A stretch of DNA of 46,579 nucleotides from Oscillospiraceae bacterium (GTDB lineage: Bacteria > Bacillota > Clostridia > Oscillospirales > Ruminococcaceae): positions 1 through 46,579 of the forward strand of contig JAFXIC010000044.1 of the NCBI GenBank assembly GCA_017533485.1, in the 5' to 3' direction. Shown piece after piece: positions 33,513 to 41,343 of the stretch (position 1 is its first letter; each line of letters begins with the position of its first letter). The position numbers and the translations under genes are program-made. Below the pieces are notes generated by a model, which worked only from the letters and a program-made list of their open reading frames with translations, made no database searches and was not told where the DNA came from.

Positions 33513-34438
33513 GAACTATTTCCGATGTTCAGGCTTCCATCAAAGCCTATCAGGCAAAAACCGGTGTGACAATCCTTGCACACAGCTACCAATCCCCTGA
33601 AATACTGGAAATCGCCGATATCACCGGCGACAGCTATAAATTAAGTGCCGCCGCAAAAGAAATCCCCTCCGAACGGCTGCTCGTCTGCGGCGTACACTTC
33701 ATGGCGGAAACCGCAAAGCTCCTCAATCCCGAAAAAACCGTCTATGAAGCCAATCCGCTTGCCGGCTGTCCGATGGCGGAACAATTTACACCGGATGAAA
33801 TCCGAAAAGAACGTGAAAAATATGAGGACTGTGCCGTGGTTGCCTATGTCAATACCACTGCCGCAATCAAGGCCGTCAGCGATGTCTGTGTCACATCCTC
33901 CTCGGCCATCGAAATCGTGAAGCGTATCCCGAACCGGCACATCCTCTTTATCCCCGACTGCAATCTCGGCGCTTATGTCCAGTCGAAATGTCCGGAAAAG
34001 ACACTGCATTTCCTGAAAGGCGGCTGTCCCTATCACGGTGCGGTCACGCTCGAAGAAGCAAAGATCGCAAAATCCCGCTATCCGGATGCAAAGCTCCTCG
34101 TACATCCCGAATGCAAGCCCGAAATTTCTGCGCTTGCCGACTATGTCGGCGCAACCTCCGGCATCCTCACCTATGCCAAGCAATCCGACGCCGCGGAATT
34201 TATCATCGGTACCGAAATCAGTATCGTGATGCAGCTCCAGCTTGCCTGTCCGGAAAAACGCTTCTACCCGATTTCAACACGCCTCATCTGTCCCGATATG
34301 CGGATTACCACCGTTTCGGATATCGAGCGCGTGCTCCGCAACATCGCCGAAGGCTCCGCAAAACCGCTGGAGCTGGACGCGGATACCGCCGCCAATGCAA
34401 GACACGCACTGGACGAAATGCTCCGGCTTGGCGGCTGA
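33509..34438 (+). CDS. nadA: Quinolinate synthase
   Basis: 309 residues, the short form as in Thermotoga. Condenses iminoaspartate with dihydroxyacetone phosphate to quinolinate in NAD synthesis, using a 4Fe-4S cluster. The three expected cluster cysteines are Cys87 (NPLAGCPM), Cys173 (GGCPYH) and Cys261 (LICPDM). Other conserved blocks are ILAHSYQSPEI, GDSYKLS, YVNTTAAIKA and GTEISIVMQL. The ATG overlaps the stop of the interrupted transporter gene (ATGA), so its translation may depend on ribosomes reaching that stop. nadB and nadC are not adjacent, which is uncommon. Confidence 0.95.
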   Translation: MRTISDVQASIKAYQAKTGVTILAHSYQSPEILEIADITGDSYKLSAAAKEIPSERLLVCGVHFMAETAKLLNPEKTVYEANPLAGCPMAEQFTPDEIRKEREKYEDCAVVAYVNTTAAIKAVSDVCVTSSSAIEIVKRIPNRHILFIPDCNLGAYVQSKCPEKTLHFLKGGCPYHGAVTLEEAKIAKSRYPDAKLLVHPECKPEISALADYVGATSGILTYAKQSDAAEFIIGTEISIVMQLQLACPEKRFYPISTRLICPDMRITTVSDIERVLRNIAEGSAKPLELDADTAANARHALDEMLRLGG

Positions 34439-34474
34439 ACAACCGTCTACTACCGCGAAAGGATGAACGATATC

Positions 34475-35317
34475 ATGCGCGAAATTCATGTTGATACGAT
34501 CGAACAGACCATCCGCAGCCTTTGTATCCGGGCAAATAAGGTGCTCCCGAATTCCCTCGAACAATGTATCCGCTGCGGAAAAGAACGCGAACAGTCACCT
34601 GCCGGAAAAAGCGTGTTTGATGACCTCTGCGCCAATCTCGATGCTGCCCGCGAAACAGATATGCCGATCTGCCAGGACACGGGTATGGCGGTCATTTTCC
34701 TCCGCATCGGTCAGGATGTGCATATCACCGGCGGCGATCTGCGGGAAGCTGTGAACCGCGGCGTCGCCGCAGGCTACCTCGATGGCTATCTCCGCTGTTC
34801 CGTCGTCAGCGACCCGCTCGAACGCGTCAATACCGGAAATAACACGCCTGCGGTACTCCATATCGACATCGTTCCCGGTGAACAGATCGAAATTGATGTC
34901 TGTCCGAAAGGCTTCGGAAGCGAGAATATGAGTGCGCTCCGGATGCTCACGCCCGCCGCAACCGAACAGACCCTCATTGACTTTGTGACCGAATCCATCC
35001 GGAAGGCAGGCAGCAATCCCTGCCCGCCCATCGTCGTCGGCGTCGGCATCGGCGGTGACTTCGAGCTTTGTGCATATCTCGCAAAAAAAGCCCTCTGCCG
35101 CGATGTCGCAAAACGCAATCCCCTGCCGCGCTATGCGGAGCTGGAACAGAAGATGCTTGACGCCGTCAACCGCCTCGGAATCGGTCCGCAGGGCTTCGGC
35201 GGTACCGTCACTGCCCTCTCTGTCAATATCGAACAGGCACCGACACATATCGCAGGACTTCCGATTGCAGTCAATGTCGGATGTCACGTCACTCGCCACG
35301 CTTCGGCGGTACTCTGA
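34475..35317 (+). CDS. Class I fumarate hydratase / tartrate dehydratase, alpha subunit
   Basis: 280 residues, covering the N-terminal (alpha) part of iron-sulfur fumarases. The cluster cysteines are in PICQDTGMAVIF, VCPKGFGSENMS and probably the region near ELCAYLAKKAL; the GIGGDFE and GPQGFGG blocks are typical. Alone it should be inactive: the beta subunit that completes the active site is usually the next gene, but here cca follows after 6 bases. The beta gene may lie elsewhere. The ATG at 34475 is favoured (AAAGG 12 bases before); an ATG at 34463 touches the ribosome site. It is 36 bases after nadA and in the same operon. Confidence 0.88.
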   Translation: MREIHVDTIEQTIRSLCIRANKVLPNSLEQCIRCGKEREQSPAGKSVFDDLCANLDAARETDMPICQDTGMAVIFLRIGQDVHITGGDLREAVNRGVAAGYLDGYLRCSVVSDPLERVNTGNNTPAVLHIDIVPGEQIEIDVCPKGFGSENMSALRMLTPAATEQTLIDFVTESIRKAGSNPCPPIVVGVGIGGDFELCAYLAKKALCRDVAKRNPLPRYAELEQKMLDAVNRLGIGPQGFGGTVTALSVNIEQAPTHIAGLPIAVNVGCHVTRHASAVL

Positions 35318-35323
35318 AAACGG

Positions 35324-36685
35324 ATGCCGCTCCATAAGATTCTGATGCCGCCACAGGTGGAATATGCCATCCGTACACTCCAGCAAGCAGGTTTTTCGGC
35401 ATATATTGTCGGCGGCTGTGTCAGAGATGCACTCCGCGGCGAAATCCCCCACGACTGGGACCTCACCACCTCCGCCATGCCCCTACAGACCAAAGACTGC
35501 TTCCGAAACGAAACGGTCATCGAAACCGGTCTGAAACACGGCACGGTGACTGTCCTCATAGACGGGATGCCGCTCGAAATTACCACCTATCGGATTGACG
35601 GCGCATATACCGACCACCGCCGACCGGATGCTGTGACATTTACAAGAAATCTCAGGGATGATCTCTCACGGCGCGATTTTACTGTCAACGCCATGGCATA
35701 TCATCCCGATGAGGGAATCATAGATCTCTTTGGGGGACAGGAGGATTTGGCGCGTCAGCGTATCGCCTGTGTCGGAAATCCATCAGAACGCTTCGATGAG
35801 GACGGACTGCGGATTCTTCGTGCACTCAGGTTTTCGGCGGTTCTCGATTTCACAATCGCTCCGGATACTGCTGCGGCGATCCATGCACAAAAAGAGCTGC
35901 TTACGGGGATCTCCGCCGAACGCATCTTCTCCGAGCTTTCCAAGCTGCTCTGTGGAATCGGGGCGCAGCGCATCCTTCGTGAATACGCGGATGTATTGTT
36001 TACAATCCTGCCCGATCTTGCGCCGATGTACCGCTTCGACCAGCAGAATCCACATCACTGCTACGATGTCTACGAGCATACGCTCCACGCAATTTCTGCC
36101 GTACCGCCCGAACCGATGCTCCGCTTCGCCGCACTCCTCCATGACAGCGGAAAACCTTCGGTCTTTACCAAGGACGAACGCGGCGGCCATTTCTATGGTC
36201 ACGCCGCAGTCAGCACCGAAATCGCCCGCAATGTACTCCACCGCCTCAAAAGTGACCGGAAAACACTCGATACGGTCTGCCGGCTGGTGGAATACCATGA
36301 TCTCGTATTCCCGACGCCTGTCAGCGAAAAACACCTCAAGCGCGTCATCAGCAAGCTGGGATTCGATCATACGGAAGCCCTCCTGCTGCTGCACCGCGCG
36401 GATGTTTCCGCACAGGCAGAGTCCCATCGTGCCGAACGGATCGCACATTCCAACGCGCTTCTCGATACCCTCGCAAAGCTGCGTGCCGCGGACGAATGTC
36501 TGACCATCCAGAAACTTGCCGTCACCGGAAACGACCTCATAAATCTCGGCGTTCCGCAGGGAAAACGCATCGGCACCCTGCTCCGTACACTCCTCGAACA
36601 GGTCATCGACGGCATCATTCCAAATGAACCTGCGGCACTCCTGAATGCCGCCGAACAATATCTCAATCAGCAAAAATCCGGCTGA
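35324..36685 (+). CDS. cca: CCA tRNA nucleotidyltransferase with HD domain
   Basis: 453 residues, class II. Adds or repairs the 3' CCA end of tRNAs. N-terminal nucleotidyltransferase head: IVGGCVRDALRG and the metal-binding DWDLTTSA (DxD). Next RRDFTVNAMAY and ERFDEDGLRILRALRF, the neck region that binds ATP/CTP. An HD domain follows in the middle, with HCYDVYEHTLHAI, LLHDSGKP and the later EYHD, so it may also have phosphohydrolase activity. Homologues may be poly(A) polymerases; the motifs do not distinguish them. The ribosome site is weak and the gene starts 6 bases after the fumarase stop, so translational coupling is likely. Confidence 0.92.
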   Translation: MPLHKILMPPQVEYAIRTLQQAGFSAYIVGGCVRDALRGEIPHDWDLTTSAMPLQTKDCFRNETVIETGLKHGTVTVLIDGMPLEITTYRIDGAYTDHRRPDAVTFTRNLRDDLSRRDFTVNAMAYHPDEGIIDLFGGQEDLARQRIACVGNPSERFDEDGLRILRALRFSAVLDFTIAPDTAAAIHAQKELLTGISAERIFSELSKLLCGIGAQRILREYADVLFTILPDLAPMYRFDQQNPHHCYDVYEHTLHAISAVPPEPMLRFAALLHDSGKPSVFTKDERGGHFYGHAAVSTEIARNVLHRLKSDRKTLDTVCRLVEYHDLVFPTPVSEKHLKRVISKLGFDHTEALLLLHRADVSAQAESHRAERIAHSNALLDTLAKLRAADECLTIQKLAVTGNDLINLGVPQGKRIGTLLRTLLEQVIDGIIPNEPAALLNAAEQYLNQQKSG

Positions 36686-36719
36686 ATCACGAATATATCA
36701 AAAAAGAGGGGGGATTTTT

Positions 36720-38411
36720 ATGCACCAACATCTGATGCGGGTCGCACCGCTTTTTTACCGGATGGCAATGCTGCTGCTCGGAAACCGGGAATCGGCACGC
36801 AACCTGACCGCACAAACCCTGCGGACTTTGATGCAGTCGATGACCATGCGCACAGACGAAGCCGAACTTAGAATGACAGGTGCCGGCGAACTGCTCCAAA
36901 ACTATACGTCACAAGGCGATGCATCCGGATGTGATTTTTCCGAGGACTCTCCGCTGCTTTCACTCCTGACGCTCCACAGCACCGACAGATGCCTTTGCGC
37001 CATGCTGCTCTGTGGATTTTCCGAAGCGGAAATATCGGATGTACTTGACTGTACGCTCTCCGCACTCTCCCCGAAACTCCAGAAAGTGCGCCGTCACCTC
37101 ACCTTCTCCTGCAATCATCATGCGCCCGACTGGGATACGCTGGCGGCTGCGGCAGACGCCATCTCGCCATCAGAAGCAGAACTCGATACCATCCGTTCTG
37201 CACTCTCCGCAAAAGATGTCCAGCCCCCGCAGACGCGTACCATTGAAGTGCGCAAAAGCGGTATCGTTCAGGAATTTACACGCGCGGATACCGATGAGAT
37301 TTACAGCGATGTCCGAAAGCCCCTCCATATCCAGCCGACACCGACAATCCGGATGCCGGTCTGGGGGCTCGTGATTCTGATTCTGGTGCTCCTCCTTCCG
37401 GCAGGTATCTCCGGCTATCTTCTGCTGACGCACAAGCCGGAAACACCTTCCAATCCCTCACAGGAACATCCCCTCTTTCCACCGACCGAGGATCCGGAAC
37501 ATCCGCTCCCCGAACTCCCCTTCCTCGAATTCTCCGAAGCCCGTACCCAGGCGCTCGATTATGCCGATATCTCCGCCGAGGAAGCAACCTTCCTGAAAAC
37601 AAAGCTCTGTACCGATACAACCCCCATCAGCTATGATATTATCTTCCTCAGCACCGATGGTACACAGTATGAATATATTCTGGACGCCGAAAGCGGTACG
37701 CTCATCGACTTCCAGAAAACCCAGACCAATACTACCCTCCATCCACAGGATTTTCTGCCGCTCGAAGAAGTCCGGCAGATCGCACTGGATTCTGCGGGAC
37801 TGAAAGACGCAATCTTTACAAAGGAAAAACTCGACAACGATAATGATACCTTCTACTTCAAGCTGGAATTCCTCGATGCGGAAGAAAAAGTCTATGAAGT
37901 ATCTATCCTCGCAAAAACCGGCGTTGTCGTCAAATATACCGTCAAGGACAGCCTCCAGCAGAATACCGGCAGCTTCATTACCCTCGAAGCCGCCAAACAA
38001 CAGGCACTCCTGCGTGCGAATGTTCCGCTGAAGGATGCCGCAGAACAGGTCATCTTTACCAAGGAAAAACTGGACGGAACAGTATACCTCCTCGCATTTA
38101 CCCTTGAGGACGGTACCCAGTATATCATCGAAATTGATGCCAAAACCGGTCATGTCAATACCGTTGACGTCATTCTCGTTTCTGCCGATACCTCCGACTA
38201 TATCGGTCTTGCTGCGGCAAAGAAAATTGCCCTCGAACGCACAGGTCTTACTGACTCCGAGGACAGTGTTCTCTTTACGAAAGCGAAAATTGAACGCAGT
38301 CAGGCAACCTATGTCTATGAGCTTGAATTCGAAACACCCGAATATGAATACGAGGTCAAGCTCCATACGCAGACCGGTGAGGTCTTAAAATACCGCGCTT
38401 TATTCCGATAA
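36720..38411 (+). CDS. Sigma-like domain, membrane helix and four PepSY domains
   Basis: 563 residues. Residues 1-130 resemble a degenerate ECF sigma factor: APLFYRMAMLLLGNRESARNLTAQTL looks like region 2 (key block LGNRESARNL), and a region 4-like helix-turn-helix, GFSEAEISDVLDCTLSALSP, lies at about 97-116 followed by a basic KVRRHL. Residues 130-210 are a polar linker. One membrane helix is at 212-237 (VWGLVILILVLLLPAGISGYL). A Pro-rich stalk follows. Four PepSY domains begin near 271, 348, 422 and 497, each with an EARxxAL-type helix and a (Y/F)-x-(V/I)-x-(I/L)-(D/H)-A-x-T/S-G end. With the sigma-like part inside and PepSY outside, it looks like a transmembrane sensor. AGAGGGGGG precedes the ATG. 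34 bases after cca. Confidence 0.8.
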   Translation: MHQHLMRVAPLFYRMAMLLLGNRESARNLTAQTLRTLMQSMTMRTDEAELRMTGAGELLQNYTSQGDASGCDFSEDSPLLSLLTLHSTDRCLCAMLLCGFSEAEISDVLDCTLSALSPKLQKVRRHLTFSCNHHAPDWDTLAAAADAISPSEAELDTIRSALSAKDVQPPQTRTIEVRKSGIVQEFTRADTDEIYSDVRKPLHIQPTPTIRMPVWGLVILILVLLLPAGISGYLLLTHKPETPSNPSQEHPLFPPTEDPEHPLPELPFLEFSEARTQALDYADISAEEATFLKTKLCTDTTPISYDIIFLSTDGTQYEYILDAESGTLIDFQKTQTNTTLHPQDFLPLEEVRQIALDSAGLKDAIFTKEKLDNDNDTFYFKLEFLDAEEKVYEVSILAKTGVVVKYTVKDSLQQNTGSFITLEAAKQQALLRANVPLKDAAEQVIFTKEKLDGTVYLLAFTLEDGTQYIIEIDAKTGHVNTVDVILVSADTSDYIGLAAAKKIALERTGLTDSEDSVLFTKAKIERSQATYVYELEFETPEYEYEVKLHTQTGEVLKYRALFR

Positions 38412-38503
38412 GCCGAACGGATGCACCATCTTCCCCGTTTCGACATATTCTGTCAATACAGCGATGTTTAGTTTCTGCCGATTTCGGGCAAGCTAATCTC
38501 AGA

Positions 38504-38549
38504 CATCCGCTGCATTCCGCAGCTCCCCCCCATTTTTACGCAGCGGATG
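38504..38549 (+). other. Inverted repeat before mazF
   Basis: CATCCGCTGC (38504-38513) and GCAGCGGATG (38540-38549) are perfect arms around 26 bases containing CCCCCCC and ATTTTT. It may act as an operator or mRNA hairpin in the mazF leader, or as a weak terminator for the preceding series. No open frame for an antitoxin is found in 38412-38579. Confidence 0.45.
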
Positions 38550-38579
38550 GAACTTCAGAATCCGGAAAGGAAGATGGAA

Positions 38580-38984
38580 ATGCTCACAGTTCGGCGCGGT
38601 GAAATCTATTATGCCGATTTAAGCCCGGTTGTCGGCTCGGAACAAGGCGGTATCCGCCCTGTACTCATTATACAAAACGATGTTGGAAACCGTTACAGCC
38701 CGACAGTCATTGCTGCGGCGATTACCAGTCAGCGCGAAAAAGCAAAGCTCCCGACTCATATTTCTCTGACCGCCGCAAGCTGCGGTCTTTCAAAGGACAG
38801 TGTGATTCTCCTCGAACAGATCCGCACGATTGATAAACAGCGTCTCAAGGAACGAATGGGACTTGTGCCGATCGACGCGATGAAACAGGTCGATCATGCA
38901 CTCGAAATCAGCTTCGGTCTCATCCCAAGACCCAGACATTCCCTCCGTATCAGCGATGAAGCCATGACGATCCGTCCGTCCTGA
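38580..38984 (+). CDS. MazF/EndoA-type mRNA interferase without adjacent antitoxin
   Basis: 134 residues, PemK/MazF family: a sequence-specific endoribonuclease that cuts mRNA and can stop growth. [30 protein letters not shown] is the typical start (key residues R-G-E-I-Y-x-A-D-L and G-S-E-Q-x-G-x-R-P); [12 protein letters not shown] carries the catalytic Thr, and the late [11 protein letters not shown] helps form the dimer. These are the EndoA features of Firmicutes. No MazE-like gene is found before or after it. The ATG at 38580 is 9 bases from AAAGG; ATGs at 38574 and 38547 are less well placed. It lies between the PepSY protein and the PP2C gene, each separated by about 130-170 bases. Confidence 0.93.
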   Translation: MLTVRRGEIYYADLSPVVGSEQGGIRPVLIIQNDVGNRYSPTVIAAAITSQREKAKLPTHISLTAASCGLSKDSVILLEQIRTIDKQRLKERMGLVPIDAMKQVDHALEISFGLIPRPRHSLRISDEAMTIRPS

Positions 38985-39035
38985 GCCGTATTCGGATTGT
39001 TGCTGAATTGTCATTACTTTGTAAAGTCCACACGC

Positions 39036-39064
39036 TTGCAATTTCCTGAGATTTCCCGTATAAT
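39036..39064 (+). promoter_or_regulatory. SigmaA promoter of the PP2C gene
   Basis: TTGCAA (39036-39041), 17-base spacer, TATAAT (39059-39064). The leader is about 45 bases. Confidence 0.8.
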
Positions 39065-39114
39065 GAAAACGATTCATATTCTACTCTCATCAAAGAGAAC
39101 GAGGTGCTTCTCAT

Positions 39115-39888
39115 ATGTACTACTGCTGTGGAATTACAGAAAAAGGCGTCATGTCCCATAACGAAGACGCGATGATGCTCCACCATCAGGTGATGACAAA
39201 AGGCGAAAAACAAATCAGTGTCCAGGCACCGTTTCTTGCAGCCGTTTGTGACGGCGTTTCCGGCGAGCACGCCGGTGAACTTGCATCCAAGACCTGTCTG
39301 ACACATTTATCTCAGGTCAGGTTTTCCAAACGACTGAATCTCAAGCGCAAAATTCTCGAGGTGCATCGGCAGATTGCTGCTGCAACACGCGGAAAACGTA
39401 CCATCGCAAATATGCAGACAACACTTTGCTGTGCCGCGTTCGATGAATTCCATACCATGCACTGTATCAATGTCGGGGATTCACGGATTTACCGCTGCCG
39501 CGGCGGCGTCCTCGAACAGCTCAGCCGTGACCAGACCCTCGTGCAGATGCTCTACGAGGAGGGCACGATTACCAGCGAGGAGAAAAAATCCCACTCCCAC
39601 CGCAATATCATTCTCCCCGTCATCGGCAATCTGGATGAAGATCCGAATCCCGAACTCAAGATCTATCCCGAAGGACTGCAGTATGGTGATTTGCTGCTGC
39701 TCTGTTCGGACGGGCTGACGGATTATGTCTCCAATACCGAAATCGAAGCAATCCTTGCACAGCCAAAGAAAATGCAGGATCGCCTTTCGATGCTCGTATC
39801 GCTCGCCCTCAAAAAAGGCGGAACCGATAATATCACGATTATTGCCATCGTCCGCTATCCGGATGATATTCCGATTCCGTCCGTTTAA
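39115..39888 (+). CDS. PP2C-type protein phosphatase
   Basis: 257 residues, stand-alone PPM/PP2C Ser/Thr phosphatase without a membrane helix. Metal-binding motifs: HNEDA (Asp), VCDGVSGEHAGELAS (Asp-Gly), INVGDSRIYR, LLLCSDGLTDYVS and GTDNITIIAI. It is similar to PrpC/Stp, but the usual partner, a PASTA Ser/Thr kinase gene, is not next to it. It is monocistronic: a promoter lies upstream and a terminator 12 bases after the stop. GAGGTG precedes the ATG by 9 bases. Confidence 0.92.
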   Translation: MYYCCGITEKGVMSHNEDAMMLHHQVMTKGEKQISVQAPFLAAVCDGVSGEHAGELASKTCLTHLSQVRFSKRLNLKRKILEVHRQIAAATRGKRTIANMQTTLCCAAFDEFHTMHCINVGDSRIYRCRGGVLEQLSRDQTLVQMLYEEGTITSEEKKSHSHRNIILPVIGNLDEDPNPELKIYPEGLQYGDLLLLCSDGLTDYVSNTEIEAILAQPKKMQDRLSMLVSLALKKGGTDNITIIAIVRYPDDIPIPSV

Positions 39889-39900
39889 ATCCCATACAGA

Positions 39901-39946
39901 AAAAGCGTGTGAAGCCGAGAGAAGCCTCTCGTCCACACGCTTTTTT
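39901..39946 (+). terminator. Terminator of the PP2C gene
   Basis: AAAAGCGTGTG (39901-39911) pairs with CACACGCTTTT (39934-39944), followed by TT; an inner GAGAG/CTCTC pairing extends it. T-run 39941-39946. Confidence 0.88.
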
Positions 39947-39959
39947 ATCACTTGCCTGC

Positions 39960-39997
39960 AAAAAAAATCCCCGATGTATCGCAATACATCGGGGATT
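39960..39997 (-). terminator. Terminator of the rpsF-ssb-rpsR operon
   Basis: ATCCCCGATGTAT (39967-39979) pairs perfectly with ATACATCGGGGAT (39984-39996) around CGCA. On the minus strand it is followed by eight T (39960-39967). On the plus strand ATTTTT follows, so it may serve both directions. Confidence 0.93.
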
Positions 39998-40010
39998 TTT
40001 CATTCTGAAA

Positions 40011-40259
40011 TCAGTCTGCTGTGTAAGGCAGAAGTGCAACGTATCTTGCACGCTTGATTGCTGCGGTCAGTGCACGCTGGTGGTATGCACAGGTACCGGT
40101 GACACGGCGAGGCAGAATCTTTGCACGCTCGGTCATGCACTTCTTCAGACGGTTGATATCCTTATAGTCGATGGTCTGAACCTTATCAACACAGAACATA
40201 CAAACCTTTCTACGCGGTCTTTTTGCGCCGCGCTGCGGTCTTTCATGATCCATAGGCAT
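40011..40259 (-). CDS. rpsR: Ribosomal protein bS18
   Basis: 82 residues. S18 binds S6 on the 30S platform. Typical blocks are [50 protein letters not shown] (central T-G-T-C-A-Y-H-Q-R), and ALLPYT. It keeps the CxxC near the N-terminus (CMFC) and a third Cys in GTCAYHQ, so it may be a zinc-type paralogue. AAGGAGGG is 8 bases before the ATG at 40259. Last gene of rpsF-ssb-rpsR, 32 bases after ssb. Confidence 0.97.
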   Translation of the reverse strand: MPMDHERPQRGAKRPRRKVCMFCVDKVQTIDYKDINRLKKCMTERAKILPRRVTGTCAYHQRALTAAIKRARYVALLPYTAD

Positions 40260-40291
40260 AGTAAATTCCCTCCTTTTCAGGAATACAAATT

Positions 40292-40813
40292 TTAGAACGG
40301 AACTTCTCCGTCACTCAGAATTTCTTCAAATTCTCCAAGATCTCCAACACTCAGCGAGCCGCTCTGCTGCGGTACTGCCTGTGCTGCGGCAGGTGCCTGC
40401 TGATAGGGCTGCTGATACTGCTGCGGTGCGGGCTGATTCGGGGCATAATTGCCATAACCGCCCTGCTGACCGCCGCCGCCCTGCGAAGCACTCTTGGATT
40501 CGCCAAAGGTGACATTGTCAACCTGAACATTCATACGGTACTGTTTCACACCGTTATTATCGGTATAGTTATCATTGCGGAGGCTTCCCTCGACGATAAT
40601 CATACTTCCCTTATGGAAATAACGGCTGATAAATTCCGCAGATTGTCTCCATGCAACACAGTCGATGAAATCTGCCTCACGCTCTCCGGTCTGCCGATTG
40701 GCAAACTGGCGGGTAATTGCGACAGAAAACCGACAGCATGGAATTCCGGAGGTTGTCTGACGAAAATCGGGATCTCTTGTCAGCCGTCCCATCAAAATAA
40801 CCTTATTGATCAT
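40292..40813 (-). CDS. ssb: Single-stranded DNA-binding protein
   Basis: 173 residues. The OB-fold covers about 1-105 ([50 protein letters not shown]). The tail is Gly/Gln/Pro/Ala-rich and disordered. The acidic tip ends DGEVPF, close to the usual DDDIPF that binds repair and replication partners. Acts in replication, recombination and repair. Placed between rpsF and rpsR as in most Firmicutes, 33 bases after rpsF. Confidence 0.97.
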   Translation of the reverse strand: MINKVILMGRLTRDPDFRQTTSGIPCCRFSVAITRQFANRQTGEREADFIDCVAWRQSAEFISRYFHKGSMIIVEGSLRNDNYTDNNGVKQYRMNVQVDNVTFGESKSASQGGGGQQGGYGNYAPNQPAPQQYQQPYQQAPAAAQAVPQQSGSLSVGDLGEFEEILSDGEVPF

Positions 40814-40846
40814 TTATAACACCCTCCTGTCATGAAAAATCTTTGA

Positions 40847-41140
40847 TTAGCCGACTACGGTAATCATGGAACGAAGCACGCCGTCGGTGATTTGCAGGAT
40901 ACGATCCAGCTCTGCCGGGAAATCGGGCGCAGATGTGAAGTTTGCTACGATGTAGTAGCCTTCGGTCTCGTCCTTGATTTCGTAAGCCAGCTTACGCTTA
41001 CCCCACTCATCGACTTCGCCAAGCTCTGCATTCTTCTCGATGAGAGACTTGAACTTCTCCCATACAGACTGAACACGCTCCTCGCCGTTTGCAACGCTCA
41101 GAACGAGCATCAGCTCATACTTTGCAGACAACTTTGCCAT
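40847..41140 (-). CDS. rpsF: Ribosomal protein bS6
   Basis: 97 residues. Forms a dimer with S18 on the 30S platform. Conserved parts: KYELMLVLS, GKRKLAYEIKDETEGYYIV and RILQITDGVLRSMIT. The start is the ATG at 41140, about 8 bases after AAGGAGGT; a frame open to 41230 reaches into the leader and is not used. First gene of the operon, under a strong promoter. Confidence 0.97.
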   Translation of the reverse strand: MAKLSAKYELMLVLSVANGEERVQSVWEKFKSLIEKNAELGEVDEWGKRKLAYEIKDETEGYYIVANFTSAPDFPAELDRILQITDGVLRSMITVVG

Positions 41141-41154
41141 GTTGATACACCTCC

Positions 41155-41229
41155 TTCTGGATATAAAGCCCGTCCGTTCTTCGGGCGGACAAGGATTGGA
41201 CGCACGTATCCTTTCTCGGACACGGTACA
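41155..41229 (-). promoter_or_regulatory. rpsF leader with possible S6:S18-binding hairpin
   Basis: The leader between the start of transcription (about 41229) and the rpsF ribosome site contains two mutually exclusive stems on the minus strand, GTCCG...CGGAC and GCCCG...CGGGC, around GAAGAA, enclosed by GGATA/TATCC. Leaders of rpsF in many bacteria carry a CCG-containing hairpin bound by the S6:S18 complex for autorepression; this is a candidate but I could not fit the full consensus. Confidence 0.35.
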
Positions 41230-41235
41230 AAGATT

Positions 41236-41264
41236 ATTTTACCAGATTTCTCCCTGTTTGTCAA
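41236..41264 (-). promoter_or_regulatory. SigmaA promoter of rpsF-ssb-rpsR
   Basis: On the minus strand TTGACA (41259-41264), 17-base spacer ending TGG, TAAAAT (41236-41241). Confidence 0.88.
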
Positions 41265-41300
41265 GGGGTAATCTGAAATTTTTTCTGCTTTTTCAGCAAT

Positions 41301-41326
41301 GCGGCAGGTGCTTATGCACCTGCCGC
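41301..41326 (-). terminator. Stem-loop after the acetyltransferase gene
   Basis: GCGGCAGGTGC (41301-41311) pairs perfectly with GCACCTGCCGC (41316-41326) around a 4-base loop, 18 bases after the acetyltransferase stop. The T-run on the minus strand is replaced by ATTGCTGAAAAAGC, so termination may be incomplete. Confidence 0.55.
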
Positions 41327-41343
41327 AAAACATCGGTATTCTT

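Noticed and set aside
38412-38579. MazE antitoxin gene before mazF
   Set aside because: No open frame of suitable length with a ribosome site and no MazE-like sequence was found.
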